Shown: positions 40,584-51,393, numbered from the stretch's first letter. The stretch: DNA of 64,000 bases from Picocystis sp. L7 (GCA_020975725.1 QXJR01000019.1:434001-498000), one strand, 5' to 3'. Translations and numbers: made by a program. Notes: generated from the letters alone by a model not told the origin.

Positions 40584-41708
40584 ATGGCTGGGACCCGCCG
40601 GATCCAAGGTGGAGCGGACAACGAAGACCCGCACGTGAAATGGAAAGATGCGGTGGCAGACCTGCGCGACCAAGCCGCCTGTCTCAAAGCAGAAGTCAGA
40701 CACGACCTGTCCAACCTCTCCATGGGCGTCACGAGGATGCTCTCTTTTGTCGTGCAATGGAGGACGGTGGAATCCAACGCAGCACTGGCGGTCCAAGTGC
40801 TCCAGGAACGGGTGGACGAAGCCATGGACCAACTGAAACAATGGAAAGAAGGATACCAGCAACTGCACGAACAACACGAAACGACTTCGCGAACCAACAA
40901 GCTGTTGCAGGAGGAAATCGAACGCAACGCGGCGTCGAAGAAGCTGGACGAACTCGACTGCGTGAAGCGGAGCGAAGGGGAGCGCGCCTCCGAACCAGGG
41001 GCAGGAAACGAAGGCGAAGACGCGACGTCCCTGCGAAGGCGGGAAGAGGCGACGCAGACGAACTTGCAGCGGGCAGTGGAGGAGAACGAAATGCTGCGAT
41101 GGACGTTGGAGTACAGAGAATCGGCGTCGATCGAGCTGGAGGATCGATTGCGAGAAAGCTGGCAGGCCAAGGTGAACGATTTGAAAGCGACTCAATCGGC
41201 GTACGTCAAGAGAACGGAGACGAGGCTCGATCAGCTCGACGCGATCGAGAAGGAGAGAGACGAGGCACGCAAGGCGAACGCTCGCCTTCGACTGGAACTG
41301 AAGCGAAGAGAGGCCGTCTACGCCTCGGAGGTTCGAGAACTCGCTCGTCTCAACGCCGAGGTGCTCGCGTACCGAAAGCAAGCTCTGGAAGCAAGACGTG
41401 CTCAAGCTGTCCATTCCCGTCGTCGACCCAGGCTGTCGAAGCAGACCCAGACATCTCCAGGGAACCTGGTTTGTGCCGTTCCATGCGTCCCGGACGGAAT
41501 CGCACCGAAATCTCCTGCGCAGGAACTGGTGAAGCTCATGGAATCCCAGCTTCATCGCTTTGCTCGCGTGATTCGCGAGCAACACGAGCAGGTGGAGGTT
41601 CTCCAGTCCATCATCTACCGCCAATGCGAAGAACGGGCGGCATGGCAATCTCGTGGACCTCCTTCCTCCTGCGACGCCCGCACCTGTTCGAATCCACCGC
41701 CTTCGTAG
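40584..41708 (+). CDS. Coiled-coil protein of unknown function
   Basis: 374 residues, one exon. Mostly long heptad-rich helices, about 35-120 and 150-270 (for example ALAVQVLQERVDEAMDQLKQ and LRLELKRREAVYASEVREL), then a polar linker and another helix (LMESQLHRFARVIREQHEQV). No catalytic domain or membrane span. Structural or centrosomal/flagellar scaffold roles are typical of such composition, but nothing specific can be assigned. It follows a GA-rich tract and is 310 bp upstream of the SET gene on the same strand. Confidence 0.65.
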   Translation: MAGTRRIQGGADNEDPHVKWKDAVADLRDQAACLKAEVRHDLSNLSMGVTRMLSFVVQWRTVESNAALAVQVLQERVDEAMDQLKQWKEGYQQLHEQHETTSRTNKLLQEEIERNAASKKLDELDCVKRSEGERASEPGAGNEGEDATSLRRREEATQTNLQRAVEENEMLRWTLEYRESASIELEDRLRESWQAKVNDLKATQSAYVKRTETRLDQLDAIEKERDEARKANARLRLELKRREAVYASEVRELARLNAEVLAYRKQALEARRAQAVHSRRRPRLSKQTQTSPGNLVCAVPCVPDGIAPKSPAQELVKLMESQLHRFARVIREQHEQVEVLQSIIYRQCEERAAWQSRGPPSSCDARTCSNPPPS

Positions 41709-41959
41709 GAACCTGGCCGTCGGCATTGCCTGCGACCCTTCTCATCCACACCAGGTTTGCGTTTCGGAACCAGCAGGCACCCGAGCACGGTCCAGTCCCA
41801 AAAGGGGGGCATTGCTGATCGGTGTCAAACCCGGACGAAGGGGGGCATACGTCGTTGGACCCCCCGTCGAGGGGGAGGCCACCCCTCGCCATCGGGGGTA
41901 CGAACGGGAGAAGGGCGGTACGAAACCGTAGGCTTTTCCTTTCGATTGGAAGCGGGAAT

Positions 41960-41971
41960 CCCTTTCGAACC
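41960..41971. promoter_or_regulatory. TTCGAA-core site before the SET gene
   Basis: CCCTTTCGAACC ending 46 bp before the ATG at 42018. Confidence 0.4.
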
Positions 41972-42017
41972 AGGACGCCTTTCGGTGGATCGATCGCATC
42001 GCAGTGGACGTGAGAAG

Positions 42018-43460
42018 ATGGCCGTGCAAGCGCGCGTTCATGCGCATCGCGTCGCACGCACGCGCGCATCTGCGTCCCGCGGTGGCGATTCGAAGGTTGC
42101 AAGGAACTCCAAAGAGACCTGGGAAAGGCTGGACGCCTGGCTCGCGCGACGCGGCGTGCCGAAGCAGCCGCTGAAACCCGAAGACGTGGGAGGAAGGCTC
42201 GGATGCGTGGCCACGCGGGAATTGCTGCCGGGAGAGAAGGTCCTGCGCGTGCCGCAGGAGTTCGCCATCACTGCCGTGGACGTGGCCGAACACCCAGAAG
42301 CCTCGGCTGCCAAGAATCAAGGGGATCTCGTCGGTCTGGCGCTGTGGTTGGTGGCGGAACAGGCACGTGGCGAGCATTCGGAGTACGCGCCGTACGTGGA
42401 AACGTTCGCAGGGGAGAGCCTCTCGCCACTGCTCTGGACGCAAGAAGAAAGGGAAGATCTGCTGAAAGGTTCGCCAACCAAAGACGTGGTGGATGCGCAA
42501 CTGCAGGAACTGGAGAAAGCCTTCGAACAACTCAAAGAGGAGCACTTCGACCAAGATCCCGTAAAGTACCCGAGCACCCATTACAACCTGGGATCCTTCA
42601 AGCGTGCGTTCGTCGGGGTCCTCTCGCGAGCCATCTACTTGCCATCGGCAGACTGCTTCGCGCTCGTACCGCTGGCCGACATGATCAGGAAGCCAGCAGA
42701 CGGCACAGGGGGCCTCATCGACTTCAGCATCGAAGACGATGCCGTGGTGATGACCACCCCACGTTCGATCCTGGATGGAGAAGAAATATTGGCTGGAGGT
42801 GGAATCGAGCGATCCAGCGGAGAGATGCTGATTGCGACGGGTCACGTGGACCCTGACACGTACGACACAGATTACCTGGATTGGGACACCGAGCTGGTCC
42901 AAGCGGACAAGTTGTATAGCTTCAAGAAGCAGATCCTAGAAGACAAGGGACTTTCGACCAAACAATCGTTTCCGATATACGCCGATCGCATACCTCGGCA
43001 ATTGCTATCCTTTCTCCGCCTGTCGCGCGTCCAGGACCCAAGCGATTTTTTCAAGATTTCGTTCGAGGAGGACCAGAAGGTCAGCGAAGCAAACGAGTAT
43101 GAGGTGTTGATGCTGATGATGTCAGAGTGTCAGGAACGGATGGGAAGGTATGGCGCCGATCTAGACAACGATTTTCGAATCAAGAGCGACCCCGAGTCTT
43201 CTCCCAAAGATGTCGTGGCAGCGGACTTACGAATAAACGAGAAGAGGGTCCTGCGTGGAACCATGGATGGCCTCCGGCGCCGCCTTGCACCCATCCGCAA
43301 GATACCCACGAAAAAGGGCATGCAAGATCCCAATCAGGATATCATTGATATGTTCAATGAGCTAGAGAAGCTCCCGGAAAAACCCAAGGAGTTTTTTGCC
43401 GCGCTTTTGGGTCGGGACAAGGGCAAAGGCAAATCGGGAAGATCGCCGCCGCCACGCTGA
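42018..43460 (+). CDS. Plastid SET-domain protein (Rubisco-LSMT/pTAC14 relative), degenerate active site
   Basis: 480 residues. The N-terminus (MAVQARVHAHRVARTRASAS) is a transit peptide. An LSMT-type split SET fold follows: GGRLGCVATRELLPGEKVLR, SEYAPYVETF, the SFKRAFVGVLSRAIYL helix, and a C-terminal Rubis-substrate-binding-like helical region. In active family members a conserved Asn-His pair follows the PLADxxN segment; here the text is VPLADMIRKPADGTG, with no NH. The downstream DGEEIL is kept. The protein may have lost methyltransferase activity or bind substrate differently. Tail is Lys/Pro-rich. The plant relatives methylate Rubisco or aldolase, or belong to the plastid transcription complex. 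Confidence 0.7.
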   Translation: MAVQARVHAHRVARTRASASRGGDSKVARNSKETWERLDAWLARRGVPKQPLKPEDVGGRLGCVATRELLPGEKVLRVPQEFAITAVDVAEHPEASAAKNQGDLVGLALWLVAEQARGEHSEYAPYVETFAGESLSPLLWTQEEREDLLKGSPTKDVVDAQLQELEKAFEQLKEEHFDQDPVKYPSTHYNLGSFKRAFVGVLSRAIYLPSADCFALVPLADMIRKPADGTGGLIDFSIEDDAVVMTTPRSILDGEEILAGGGIERSSGEMLIATGHVDPDTYDTDYLDWDTELVQADKLYSFKKQILEDKGLSTKQSFPIYADRIPRQLLSFLRLSRVQDPSDFFKISFEEDQKVSEANEYEVLMLMMSECQERMGRYGADLDNDFRIKSDPESSPKDVVAADLRINEKRVLRGTMDGLRRRLAPIRKIPTKKGMQDPNQDIIDMFNELEKLPEKPKEFFAALLGRDKGKGKSGRSPPPR

Positions 43461-43899
43461 GCGTCGGTTGGCGTTCCCACCGTTCGTTTCATGGCGAATT
43501 TTGCAAATCTCGATGTGCTGCGTATCTTTGGGTCCAGTTCGTCTGCCGCATGGGCTCGGCTATTAGTTCCCCTCGTTGCGATGTACGCACTTTCCTGCCC
43601 CTGTCCTCTGTGGGTCAGTGCTTCGCTCTTGGCCGTGCGCAGGCTCGTTCCCACGCCCGGATCCACGTCTTGTTTCCAGTTGGACGTCCTCTTGGCATCT
43701 CTCTTCCATTCACCTCGTCCATCCACATCGCCGTATCCGATTCCACGATCGGTTCCCGACGTTTCGCGGTGTCTGGTTGCTGCCATCCCCCTTCCTATGC
43801 TCGTGGACCGTGAGGATCGTGCGGTCTTTCGGTCTTTCCGACGGTCCATGGAAGAGGTCCTGGCCATCGGCTCGTTGGAGCGCACTTGTGGACGCAGAA

Positions 43900-45387
43900 A
43901 TGGACGACGACGTTCACGCCAGGACCGAAGACGAGGAAAGGGAGGAGAAGGAAGCACTGGGAAGGCAAGTCGAGCAGTCCTGCACATCGCCTGGCGGATT
44001 TCGCGGAGATGTGCGGATCGACGTAGGTGCCAACCGGAGCGGGCACTCGAGACTGACCAGAACACGTCTCTGTTGAAACGCACAGGATCGTGAGAGCGTT
44101 CCTGCAGTACGAGGAATACCTCACGTACCAGGTGGAGAGGTGGGAAAGGAACTTCGATAGGCTGTCCAACAAACACCAGGTGAGGAGGACGTCATGACGC
44201 CAGTGCGAACCCGCAACTGAACGTCGGTCGCATCATCCCATCCGCTTCGAAGAAGATGCACCGAACGGAGCTCAGGCATCGAAGCGGGAGAGGAACGTCC
44301 GAAATCGATCGCTTGGAATGCGCAGAATGCGACGGCATACCTGCGAGCGCCGCCCTCCGTTCCATTCCGCTGACCTGTCGAGTCGACGTGCGGTGCTGCT
44401 CGAAACCTCGTGCAGGCGTTCGTCATGCATTTGCCGAAGAAGTACGAGGACACCAGAGCTTGTATACGTAGCAATCAAACGTTCATCGAAAGGATGATCG
44501 GTGGGTTCGACACACGAGAAGAGGACGACAAAGCGGTGCCTCCTCACTTGGCCAATGCACGGGCCTGGAGAGCAGATGGACGTGCTCCTGCAGGAGACGT
44601 GGAGAAGGTCAAGTACGTGCTCAAAAACTTGGCCAGGGACTGGAGCCAAGAAGGGGAAGTGGAACGAGCTCAGAGCTACGGAATGGTGCTGGAGGAGCTG
44701 CAGCGGGTTCTACCTGTACCGGACGCTGCATCGGAAGAAAACGGGTCACCCCCATCGGTTTTGGTGCCCGGGACAGGGCTTGGACGTTTGGTGCTGGAGA
44801 CTGCCAGGCTTGGTTACCGGTGCCAAGGTAATGAGTTCTCCTACTACATGCTCCTCGTCTCCAGTTTCATCCTCAATCAGACAAGCTATGAGCACGAGTA
44901 CGTCATACATCCTTGGGTCCACAGCAGCTGCAATGTGATTGCAGACATGGACCAGCTACGTCCAGTTCCCATACCTGACATTCTGCCGGGGGAGTGTGGG
45001 ATACAGCCGGGTCTCATGTCCATGTGCGCAGGTGACTTCCTGGAGGTGTACGGCGATGCCAGCCAACAGGAGCAGTGGGACTGCGTGATCACGTGTTACT
45101 TTCTTGATACCGCGCACAACATCATCGAGTACATGGAAACCATCTTTGGAGTGCTAAAAAAGGGCGGGATCTGGATAAACTTAGGCCCCCTGCTTTATCA
45201 TTGGGCAGACACTGCGGAGGATGAGATGTCTGTCGAGCTTTGCCTGAAGGATGTGGAAGTCATTGCTTCGAAGATGGGATTCAGGTTTGTGCAGAAACGG
45301 ATGGTGCCTTCCACGTACACTGCTGACAACAGGTCCATGTTGCAAAGCATGTACCTGTGTGCTTTTTGGACCATGATCAAAGAATAA
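43900..45387 (+). CDS. CARNMT1: Carnosine N-methyltransferase family protein (N2227/CARNMT1), three exons
   Basis: Exons 43900-43964, 44086-44179 and 44416-45387 give 376 residues. The first intron is GC-AG with the classical AG|GCAAGT donor, and it is the only choice that keeps phase. The second is GT-AG, 236 nt, and may hide a microexon of about four residues. Joined exons align with human CARNMT1 along their length: IVRAFLQYEEYLTYQ; SAM motif VLVPGTGLGRLVLETARLGY; QGNEFSYYMLLVSSFILN; CYFLDTAHNIIEYMETI; GGIWINLGPLLYHW. The animal enzyme methylates carnosine and protein His. The algal substrate is unknown. Confidence 0.85.
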
Positions 45388-45555
45388 GAACGCCATCCTT
45401 TGCCTGGGACGGTGCAGAACACCGCGTGTTTGCAGTCCAGGAGCATCCTGGACTGTCCGTGCAGATGGCCCTAGCCACGCTTGATAAACTTTTGTGGAAG
45501 GGTTGCAAGGCCTCTTTCTCTCCGACGATGCGCCTCGTATTCTTGGATCCTGTTG

Positions 45556-46305
45556 TCATTGAAGGATGGTCGATGCCTGATCTAGGATAAGGCTACAAAT
45601 GATGCAGGTGATCAGCACGCCCGTGACATCCATAATCACTTGGATGGTGGTGCCAGCATTGGCGGGATCGACGCCAGCCTTGGCCAGTGCGAAGGGAAGG
45701 CTTGTACCGGCTAGCACAGAGGTGATGACGATGCTGAAGAGGGACAGGGAAATGGCAAGTGAGTCCGTCATGTTCCTCGTGGTCAGGAACACCCTTACGA
45801 ACCCCCCTCCGCCCAGAAAAGCCCCTAAAAGCAACGCCACCTGCGCTTGTTGATACAGCGCGTTGACCAAGGACTCTTTGTTTGCCTTGATTTTCCCCGT
45901 CGCCATCCCTCGTATGACTTTGATGGCACTTTGGTTCCCTGCGTTTCCTCCTGCTCCCACCAGCATGGTGAGGAACAGGGTCACGACGATGTGTTCCTGG
46001 ATGAGGCGTGTGTACTTGTCTAGGACGAAGGACGAGGAGGACTGCAACACCAGCAGTCCCAGCAGCCATCTCCCTCTGGACCAGAACTCGCGGAGGACTG
46101 TCGGATCCTCGGCAACGATCAGTCGCACTGCACGTGGTTCGTTTCCTTCGTCGATGCCTCGTTCACTCTCCCCATCGGTTCGCTCCACACGGACCACGTC
46201 CCACCTTCTACACTTGTCCCTTCTCCGCGTACCTCCCGCGTGCCTTGTCCCGCCGTACGGCCTGCGACGGTCCCACGTGCGCAGCACCGACACAGGCAGC
46301 GCCAT
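45556..46305 (-). CDS. MgtE/SLC41-type divalent-cation transporter
   Basis: 249 residues with about five membrane spans forming one MgtE integral-membrane domain. GRWLLGLLVLQSSSSFVLD opens the domain, LTMLVGAGGNAGNQSAIKVI holds the ion-path GGNxGxQ signature, and ALAKAGVDPANAGTTIQVIM holds the D-P-A pore motif. The first 55 residues are basic and polar and may be a targeting leader. The cytosolic CBS regulatory domains of bacterial MgtE are absent, as in several plant/algal and SLC41-like forms. A copia element sits 76 bp upstream of the start, so its promoter is likely altered. Confidence 0.8.
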   Translation of the reverse strand: MALPVSVLRTWDRRRPYGGTRHAGGTRRRDKCRRWDVVRVERTDGESERGIDEGNEPRAVRLIVAEDPTVLREFWSRGRWLLGLLVLQSSSSFVLDKYTRLIQEHIVVTLFLTMLVGAGGNAGNQSAIKVIRGMATGKIKANKESLVNALYQQAQVALLLGAFLGGGGFVRVFLTTRNMTDSLAISLSLFSIVITSVLAGTSLPFALAKAGVDPANAGTTIQVIMDVTGVLITCIICSLILDQASTILQ

Positions 46306-46380
46306 CGCCACGTCTTCTCCTTCGTCGGTTGGGAACACCTCGAAAGGAGACGCAAGGCCGACTGGTCTGGGGTGAACGGA

Positions 46381-46385
46381 CAAAC
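46381..46385 (+). repeat. Target-site duplication, left copy
   Basis: CAAAC directly abuts the left LTR; the identical CAAAC follows the right LTR at 51394-51398. Five bases is normal for Ty1/copia insertion. Confidence 0.85.
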
Positions 46386-46835
46386 TGTTGTCCGAATAGT
46401 CTTTCTCAGTGGGTTTGGGTGAGAGAGATCGATAATTATCACCAGTAATTCACTACCTAGTATTACAGTTCAACTCACGAGCGTGCGAGTCACAAACCAG
46501 GTTCCAAGTTTGACTGTACGTGTGTTCCAACGGTTCCAGTTGCCGTGCTCTTCAGGTCTTCTCGTAGGCTCACGAGTCCAACACAGCAGCAAGCGTCCAC
46601 ACTTCTCTCTACCAGTCCCTTCTGACACTCCACTGGAGTATATCAGGTGGGGGGCAGTGCTACAGTCCCATGCACTACAAGCTACCTACCACTGCAGTCT
46701 TCTGTGACGGGGTGACCCAGTCCCTTCGATCCCTTCCGAGACTCGAAACCACCGGGGGTGGGAGTATCTTCTCCGAACTGGGGTGACTCGAGTGAACCAT
46801 CATGATTGTACCGAGATACAGCCAATTGACTAACA
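46386..46835 (-). repeat. LTR (3' LTR of the element)
   Basis: 450 bp, TG...CA ends, no difference seen against the other LTR by eye. Confidence 0.9.
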
Positions 46836-46853
46836 CTCCCCCTCAATCATGAT

Positions 46854-49800
46854 TCACTCTTGTTTCTTCACAACATGAAGAGCATCTCTGATCTCTTCAA
46901 ATCTTGATGATGGCAATATCTTCGTGAGATAATCTGCCAACATGATGTCCGTTGGACAGTAGTGAAATTTCACTTCACCACGCACTGCACGTTCTCGTAC
47001 AAAGTGATGCTGGATGTCAATGTGCTTTGATCTGGAAACTGAATTCAGATCATTGAGCATCCTCAAAGTAGCTTGGTTGTCATTCAGTATTGGGATGCCA
47101 TCCCAAGTACCGTTCATCAAACTTCCCAAGAAGTTTCTGATCCACAGTGCTTCTTTCACGCAAGCACTCACAGCCATGTATTCTGCTTCTGCAGTGCTAG
47201 TGGCAACAGTCTTCTGCAACTTGCTATACCATGCCACCAGGCTTCCATTCAGCAGGAACAAGAAACCAGTCCTGGACCTCCTTGTGTCCACATCTGTTCC
47301 AAAGTCAGAATCACAGTATCCTGTCAACTCCAAACCCATTTCTGCATTTGCTGATTCAGGTTCATGCTGACCAAGACACAGACCATGTGTTCTGGTTCCT
47401 TTCAAGTATTTCAGTACTCTCTTTGCTGCCTTCCAGTGTTCCTGAGCAGGCTTGCTCATGTATCTGGATAGCACCGCTGCTGCATGGGCAATATCAGGCC
47501 GTACCGTCGTCGACAAATAAAGCAATTGTCCAACCAACTGCTGGTACTGCACAACCAATTCCTCATCACTTTCTTCCTTTCCTTGTTTCATGCATTCAGA
47601 GATTGGCACTCTACTCTCCTTTGCATTGTCCATTCCAAACTTTTCCAGCATCTTGTCAATCTTTGCAGCTTCTGACAAGTGCATCATCCTGCTTTTTCTG
47701 TTCCTGGTCATGACCATACCACAGAACAAGTGAGCAGGCCCCAAGTGTCTTGCATCAAACTTACTACACAGTCCATCAATGACCTTCTGCAGTAATGTTT
47801 TGTCACTTGAAGCCAGCAGGATATCATCCACATACACACATATGTAGCACACTGAAGTATCTGACCTGCAGAGCAGCACAGATTCTTCAACACCGTTGCA
47901 CGCACAGCCCAGCACCTCTTTCAGGGTAGTGGTCAGTAGCTTGTTCCACATCCTTGGTGCTTGCTTCAGGCCATACAAGCTTTTCTTAAGCTTCAACACT
48001 TTTCCAGGTACAGGTTGTACCCCTTCTGGAAACTTCATGTAGATATCTTCCACAAGATCTGCATTCAGAAAAGCAGTCTTGATATCCAGTTGTTCAAGTT
48101 CCAGGTCTTGCACAGCTGCTACTGTCAAGAACATTCTGAGTGCTGTTTTACTCACAACAGGTGCATATATTTCAGCAAAATCAATGCCTTCCCTTTGCTG
48201 AAAACCTTTGATCACCAGCCTCGCCTTGTAGCGTTCAACGTTACCGGCGGCATCTTTCTTGATCTTGAAGACCCACTTGGTCTCCAGCGCTTTTCTTCCA
48301 GTAGGAAGATCCGCAACTTTCCATGTATCAGACTCATACAACGATCTGATTTCATCTTCGACAGCCATTTTCCAAAGATCAGCGTCAGATCTTTCCATGG
48401 CTTCTTCATAACCAGAAAAATCTGCAGGGAGTTTTTCAGATTCCACGTCAGCCTTCAAACCAAGAGCAAGTTTCCTGTAGTCAACGTCTTGTCGTTGCCT
48501 CAAATCGTATTTTCCTGTACTTTGAAGTTCTCTTGTTTCGGTTGACGTTTCATTTCGTTCATTCTGATCTGTTATGTCGGTTTCCTCATCAAAACGATTT
48601 TCTGCACCAGAATCTGAAATAATTCCTGCATTTTTCACACTGTCATTTTCCAGGTCATGTGGTGTTGTTCCTTCCAGGTTTTCCTGTACTGTGGTATCAA
48701 CTATACCATCACCAACAACACTTTCCACACTGGTTTGACCACCTGTGACCATCTGATCACTGCTTTTACCGCTTTCCAGGAGCTGAGGGGGATTTTCTGC
48801 TTTTTCGGAAACATCGCTCAACGGGCGATTTCCAGGTTCAACAAGCAGATCAGGTATAACCAATTCTTGTGTTCCAAATGAACCATGTAGCTTACCTGGC
48901 TCACTTTCGAAGAATTCTGCTGTCCTGGACAATACCAACTGTCCATTCACCAAAAATCTGTATGTGCTGCTGTTTTCATAACCAATGAAGACAGCCTCCT
49001 GGGCTCTTGGAGCCAACTTTCCTGACCTTTTCTCTTCAGGAACATGCACCAGGGCTTTGCAACCCCATACCTTCAACAGATTTAGGTCTATACTGCTGCC
49101 TGTCAGCAGTTCAGCAGGACTTTTATCACCAGTACCTTTTGCAGGTACCAGGTTCCTCACATAAGCAACAGTCCTGACTGCCTCACCCCACAATGAATGG
49201 GGCATGTTGCTTTGTATCAGCAGGGCTCTTGTGCCCTCCATAAGTGTTCTGTTTAACCGTTCTGCTTGTCCATTCTGCTGAGGTTCATATCCAGCAGTCT
49301 TCTCATGGATGATTCCACGGTCCTTCAGCCACTCCATCAGTTCCTTGTTCAGGAACTCACTGCCTCTATCTGTTCTGATGGCTTTGACAGAACAACCTCC
49401 ACGTTGCTCAAACCAACTGATAGTCTCCTTCACAAATCCTGCTGCTGCATCTTTGCTTGGTGCCAGGTGCACTTTGCAGGCTTTGGTGGCGGCATCCACT
49501 GCAGTCACAACATACCTGTGACCTCCCAGTGCTTCAGGTTCTACTGGTCCCATAAGATCAAATGAGATCCTATCCAGTGGCTTGTAAGTCTGATTGATGG
49601 CTTGGTGTGGCTTCTGTGTCATCTTGGCCTGAGGACACACCACACATGGCTTGGGAAGCTGACTTGGCAGTCCCATGCTCTTCAACACAAACAAACTTGG
49701 ATGACCAAGCCTGGCATGCCACAACTCTGCATCTGTGAGCAGTGCCATTGATCCATCTTTTAGAGACTGTGCCAGCAGCTCTACTTCACCTTTCTTGATG

Positions 49801-50924
49801 GTGCAGCCTGTGTCATCAAATGTGACACTGGCTCCTGCAGAAATTGCCTTGGGTACTGAAAACAGATTGTATCTCAGTCCAGGCACAAAGAGTACACCAG
49901 TGAGGACAATGTTGTGTCCTCCTCTGGAGAGATACACATCTCCAGAACCTGCAATGGGAAGGTTCCCACCTGCAGTACTGATCTCTTTACCATTGACACT
50001 CTCCAGGGTGTCATCAAAGAATTTTCTGCATCCTGTCATGTGCTCGGTGGCACCGCTGTCCACGATCCAACTGGACAGCTGAACATCCTGTTCAATGGCT
50101 GATGCCATGAAAGCAGTGTGATTAGCTTTTTCATGTCCAGCATCAGTTCCTTTACTGATGTCCTCATTCTTCCTGGGGCAGTGGGGCTTGATGTGCCCAG
50201 CCTCTCCACAATGCCAGCAAACTGTTGTCTTGTTGCCAGGCCCTTTCTTGGGCTTTCTGCTTTTGCCTTTCTTCATGAAGGTCTTCAATGCCTTAGGTTT
50301 GCTGTCTAAGGTCATTTCAAATGCCAGCAGCTGAGCTCTCAGATAGTCCATCGTCAGCGGGACTCCGGACGCCTGTATCGACAACTGGACAGGCCGATAC
50401 TCGGACGGCAATCCTCTTTTCACCTTCCTGCACATATCCTCCTCTGAAACCACTCTTCCAGTGTTCATCACCAGATTGGCAAGTGATTCCACCCTCTCCA
50501 TGAACTTGCTGATCTTTTCACCAGCATGCATCGCAACACCGTCGTACACGTCGAGGGCTGCCTGTGCACTTACTTCAGTATGGAGGTCATACTTTCTGAT
50601 CAATTTCTGCCATACATCTTTGGCTTCCTGCAGATTTCTGAGGGACAGCAAGTCCTCAGATCTCAAGGTCTGCATGATAGCACCTCTTGCTACCAGGCTC
50701 CTCTTCATGCCTGTTGGTCCGTCCTCCGTGGCATCGAGAGTCTCTCGCAAGCCAGCGACAACCAACACATTCATCATCCTTTCCTTCCAACAAATCCAGT
50801 TGGAATGGTCCAACTCAGGTACCTTGGATAAATCTATCCTGTAGGACACCACTTGTGGTCCTGAGCTTGCGCTCATCGTCGGTGTGTCTTCAAACACCTC
50901 TGCTGCTCCTGCAGCTTCTGCCAT
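46854..50924 (-). CDS. Copia gag-pol polyprotein
   Basis: 1,356-residue single frame of the copia element. Parts in order: gag (UBN2 type, residues about 25-230); CCHC zinc knuckle CWHCGEAGHIKPHC; aspartic protease WIVDSGATEHMTG; integrase with an HHCC region near LWHARLGHPS and a DDE core; reverse transcriptase with VDDILLAS; RNase H ending with ADYLTK. This gag-PR-INT-RT-RH order is that of Ty1/copia. The frame looks whole. Confidence 0.95.
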   Translation of the reverse strand: MAEAAGAAEVFEDTPTMSASSGPQVVSYRIDLSKVPELDHSNWICWKERMMNVLVVAGLRETLDATEDGPTGMKRSLVARGAIMQTLRSEDLLSLRNLQEAKDVWQKLIRKYDLHTEVSAQAALDVYDGVAMHAGEKISKFMERVESLANLVMNTGRVVSEEDMCRKVKRGLPSEYRPVQLSIQASGVPLTMDYLRAQLLAFEMTLDSKPKALKTFMKKGKSRKPKKGPGNKTTVCWHCGEAGHIKPHCPRKNEDISKGTDAGHEKANHTAFMASAIEQDVQLSSWIVDSGATEHMTGCRKFFDDTLESVNGKEISTAGGNLPIAGSGDVYLSRGGHNIVLTGVLFVPGLRYNLFSVPKAISAGASVTFDDTGCTIKKGEVELLAQSLKDGSMALLTDAELWHARLGHPSLFVLKSMGLPSQLPKPCVVCPQAKMTQKPHQAINQTYKPLDRISFDLMGPVEPEALGGHRYVVTAVDAATKACKVHLAPSKDAAAGFVKETISWFEQRGGCSVKAIRTDRGSEFLNKELMEWLKDRGIIHEKTAGYEPQQNGQAERLNRTLMEGTRALLIQSNMPHSLWGEAVRTVAYVRNLVPAKGTGDKSPAELLTGSSIDLNLLKVWGCKALVHVPEEKRSGKLAPRAQEAVFIGYENSSTYRFLVNGQLVLSRTAEFFESEPGKLHGSFGTQELVIPDLLVEPGNRPLSDVSEKAENPPQLLESGKSSDQMVTGGQTSVESVVGDGIVDTTVQENLEGTTPHDLENDSVKNAGIISDSGAENRFDEETDITDQNERNETSTETRELQSTGKYDLRQRQDVDYRKLALGLKADVESEKLPADFSGYEEAMERSDADLWKMAVEDEIRSLYESDTWKVADLPTGRKALETKWVFKIKKDAAGNVERYKARLVIKGFQQREGIDFAEIYAPVVSKTALRMFLTVAAVQDLELEQLDIKTAFLNADLVEDIYMKFPEGVQPVPGKVLKLKKSLYGLKQAPRMWNKLLTTTLKEVLGCACNGVEESVLLCRSDTSVCYICVYVDDILLASSDKTLLQKVIDGLCSKFDARHLGPAHLFCGMVMTRNRKSRMMHLSEAAKIDKMLEKFGMDNAKESRVPISECMKQGKEESDEELVVQYQQLVGQLLYLSTTVRPDIAHAAAVLSRYMSKPAQEHWKAAKRVLKYLKGTRTHGLCLGQHEPESANAEMGLELTGYCDSDFGTDVDTRRSRTGFLFLLNGSLVAWYSKLQKTVATSTAEAEYMAVSACVKEALWIRNFLGSLMNGTWDGIPILNDNQATLRMLNDLNSVSRSKHIDIQHHFVRERAVRGEVKFHYCPTDIMLADYLTKILPSSRFEEIRDALHVVKKQE

Positions 50925-50943
50925 TCTGTCAAGGCTCTTAACC

Positions 50944-51393
50944 TGTTGTCCGAATAGTCTTTCTCAGTGGGTTTGGGTGAGAGAGATCGATAATTATCAC
51001 CAGTAATTCACTACCTAGTATTACAGTTCAACTCACGAGCGTGCGAGTCACAAACCAGGTTCCAAGTTTGACTGTACGTGTGTTCCAACGGTTCCAGTTG
51101 CCGTGCTCTTCAGGTCTTCTCGTAGGCTCACGAGTCCAACACAGCAGCAAGCGTCCACACTTCTCTCTACCAGTCCCTTCTGACACTCCACTGGAGTATA
51201 TCAGGTGGGGGGCAGTGCTACAGTCCCATGCACTACAAGCTACCTACCACTGCAGTCTTCTGTGACGGGGTGACCCAGTCCCTTCGATCCCTTCCGAGAC
51301 TCGAAACCACCGGGGGTGGGAGTATCTTCTCCGAACTGGGGTGACTCGAGTGAACCATCATGATTGTACCGAGATACAGCCAATTGACTAACA
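50944..51393 (-). repeat. LTR (5' LTR of the element)
   Basis: 450 bp, TG...CA ends, same sequence by eye as the 46386 copy. Confidence 0.9.

Larger units (their letters stand above)
46386..51393 (-). mobile_element. Ty1/copia LTR retrotransposon, whole and very young
   Basis: Complete element of 5,008 bp, transcribed on the minus strand. Two 450-bp LTRs (46386-46835 and 50944-51393) both begin TG and end CA and look identical, and a 5-bp CAAAC duplication flanks them. A purine-rich tract (GATTGAGGGGGAG read on the minus strand) abuts the 3' LTR. The internal region is one long gag-pol frame. It looks whole with no break seen. Identical LTRs imply insertion recently enough that no difference has accumulated. 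Its coding region is less GC-rich than neighbouring host genes. Confidence 0.95.

Noticed and set aside
40047-41726. 559-codon minus frame opposite the coiled-coil gene
   Set aside because: Only its last about 35 codons (from 40253) are used, as exon 1 of the small coiled-coil ORF; the rest is a shadow.
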